From Comamonas sp. (GTDB lineage: Bacteria > Pseudomonadota > Gammaproteobacteria > Burkholderiales > Burkholderiaceae_C): 6,982 nt of DNA. The stretch is taken from assembly GCA_019236485.1 (NCBI GenBank), contig JAFAIY010000195.1, positions 1-6,982 of the forward strand, read 5' to 3'. A program made the translations under genes and the position numbers. Shown here in pieces: positions 6,070-6,982 of this stretch. The notes beneath the pieces were generated by a model, which was not told the origin of the DNA, made no database searches, and saw only the letters and a program-made list of their open reading frames with translations. Position 1 is the stretch's first letter; every line of letters begins with the position of its first letter.

Positions 6070-6073
6070 GATA

Positions 6074-6488
6074 ACTCTTGCGCGCGCACTCTGTGTGCTT
6101 GGCCTATGCACCTTCATTCGAGGATGGGGTAGCTCATGCGCGCTTTGAAGCTTTGCCTGTTTTGCCCAGGCAGTTGGGGCTTGACCAGTTGGATGTACTA
6201 GGGCAGGAAAACGCGGTCTTTTACCCCAGGGGATGAAGTTCCCCTGCCTTGAAGGGCTGCTAATGGCCGAAGCCGGGCCTAGCTGCTGGAGAGTACAGCA
6301 CCGCAAAGCTGACCTTCGGGGCTACGCCTTGAGCGTCCGGTGGGTGAGAAGTCATCATGTCAATGGAGTGTCTGTCTGAGGTTGACTATCTGTGACTGGC
6401 ACGGATGAGCCGGTTCAATGCGATGCAAGAGGCCGCGGTGCGAACTTCAAAGTCGTTTGAAAATGCTTCTACCTGGCAACAATGGGTG
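6074..6488. other. Gene-free stretch between padR and the lipocalin gene
   Basis: About 415 bases with no convincing gene. A plus-strand open stretch at 6075-6236 (about 53 codons, stop at 6234) reads somewhat like protein (AYAPSFEDGVAHARFEALP), but it has no good start codon or ribosome site and no family I recognise; it could be a relic of a lost gene. A minus-strand open frame at 6013-6306 overlaps padR and its operator and is not protein-like. The region also holds the hairpin at 6227-6246 and a smaller one, TTCAAA-GTCG-TTTGAA, at 6446-6461. Confidence 0.5.
6227..6246. other. Hairpin with 7-bp GC-rich arms
   Basis: CAGGGGA (6227-6233) pairs perfectly with TCCCCTG (6240-6246) around the six-base loop TGAAGT. 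It lies about 240 bp beyond the lipocalin stop codon, with no T-tract on either strand, so a role as terminator is only weakly supported. Confidence 0.35.
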
Positions 6489-6982
6489 CTATTGGGGAAC
6501 CCGGATGACACGACTCAGATCTACGCCGGAACTTTGAGCCTTTTGCAGCAGCAAACGAAGTTGCTCCTCTGGGATGGACTTCTGGCGCGACAGCAGCCAG
6601 AAGTAATCCAGGCTGCCGCCAATGACCAGGGAGGTCTGGTATTCGTCGTCCAGGCTGACAACGTTATAGCCGCCGTAAAACGGGCCAAAAAACGAGACTT
6701 TCAGTGCCGCCACATTGGACGGCCCTAAAAATTGGGCTTTCCCCTCGACTTCGCGCCATTCCTGCTTGCGCGCGTCAAATCCTCGATTCAGCACGGAAAT
6801 GCTGCCATCCGCGTTGAGCTGATAACGGGCTGCCACTTGGATCAGATTTTTCTCAAAGTGGTGATCAATGCGGGCCAGCTCATACCAAGTTCCAAGATAA
6901 CGATTGATATCGAAATGGCTCACCGGCTCCACCCCACGGGGTACAGATACGGCACAGCCCGATAAAGCCAGCTGGGTCCCTA
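6489..6982 (-). CDS. blc: Blc-type lipocalin lipoprotein (start beyond window edge)
   Basis: At least 163 residues are in the window, with the N-terminal end cut off. The visible start TQLALSGCAVSVPRG contains a lipobox (LSGC; the lipidated Cys is at 6956-6954), so the protein is anchored in the membrane, for Blc usually the inner leaflet of the outer membrane. The lipocalin signature GTWYELARIDHHFEKNL follows about 30 residues later. Next come the barrel strands (AARYQLNADGSISVLNRGF, GKAQF, LKVSFFGPFYGGYNVVSLD, SLVIGGSLDYFWLLSR) and a C-terminal helix (PEEQLRLLLQKAQSSGVD). Blc lipocalins bind lysophospholipids or fatty acids and are linked to envelope stress. A GTG at 6932 could be mistaken for the start, but the lipobox upstream shows the frame continues. 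The gene ends at a TAG; no clear terminator follows. Confidence 0.92.
   Translation of the reverse strand, partial: GTQLALSGCAVSVPRGVEPVSHFDINRYLGTWYELARIDHHFEKNLIQVAARYQLNADGSISVLNRGFDARKQEWREVEGKAQFLGPSNVAALKVSFFGPFYGGYNVVSLDDEYQTSLVIGGSLDYFWLLSRQKSIPEEQLRLLLQKAQSSGVDLSRVIRVPQ

Noticed and set aside
6013..6306. 97-residue minus-strand open frame overlapping the padR start
   Set aside because: It overlaps padR and its operator in another frame, and the translation has no protein-like pattern or ribosome site.
6405..6728. 107-residue plus-strand frame antisense to the lipocalin gene
   Set aside because: The opposite strand encodes a clear lipocalin; this frame is a shadow of it.
1..6982. 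CRISPR arrays, tRNA or rRNA genes, riboswitches
   Set aside because: No regularly spaced repeats, cloverleaf-like sequence or conserved rRNA segments were seen.

Overview
The window looks like a stretch of chromosome from a GC-rich proteobacterium, most likely a betaproteobacterium of the Burkholderiales (Comamonadaceae-like). This is an impression from codon use, the style of the GC-rich AAGGCCC/GGGCCTT intergenic hairpin, the IS481-type transposase and the kinds of genes present. No rRNA, tRNA or marker gene is here to confirm it.

Layout, left to right. (1) Positions 1-196 hold the N-terminal 65 codons of an IS481-family transposase on the minus strand, running off the left edge; a plausible outer end of that insertion sequence lies near 306. 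(2) Positions 307-595 have no convincing gene, only a 13-bp direct repeat and a hairpin. (3) A TetR-family repressor (596-1213, minus) is divergent from an NAD(P)-binding extended-SDR oxidoreductase (1361-2410, plus). The SDR gene is followed by an exported alpha/beta hydrolase (2476-3726) and a histidine-phosphatase gene broken by a one-base frameshift (3769-4328). The 147-bp divergent spacer carries three copies of the near-palindrome ATNTCANWTGANAT, two of which bracket a reasonable sigma-70 promoter for the SDR gene. This suggests a self-contained TetR-controlled SDR/hydrolase operon acting on an unknown small molecule. (4) A bidirectional-looking hairpin terminator (4435-4468) separates this operon from a convergent minus-strand pair: a PadR-family regulator (5714-6043) and a two-domain ChrA chromate transporter (4488-5717), which overlap by ATGA. 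The 26 bp directly before the PadR start codon are two abutting copies of a 13-bp perfect palindrome, ATCGA-N3-TCGAT, a very likely operator. (5) Positions 6074-6488 carry no convincing gene. (6) A Blc-type lipocalin with a visible lipobox (6489-6982, minus) runs off the right edge.

The genes form two independently regulated accessory cassettes (TetR-SDR-hydrolase and PadR-ChrA) between an insertion sequence and a lipocalin gene. No wholly new system is evident. The most informative features are the two operator architectures, the secreted FrsA-like hydrolase paired with a cytosolic SDR, and the single-base break in the phosphatase gene.
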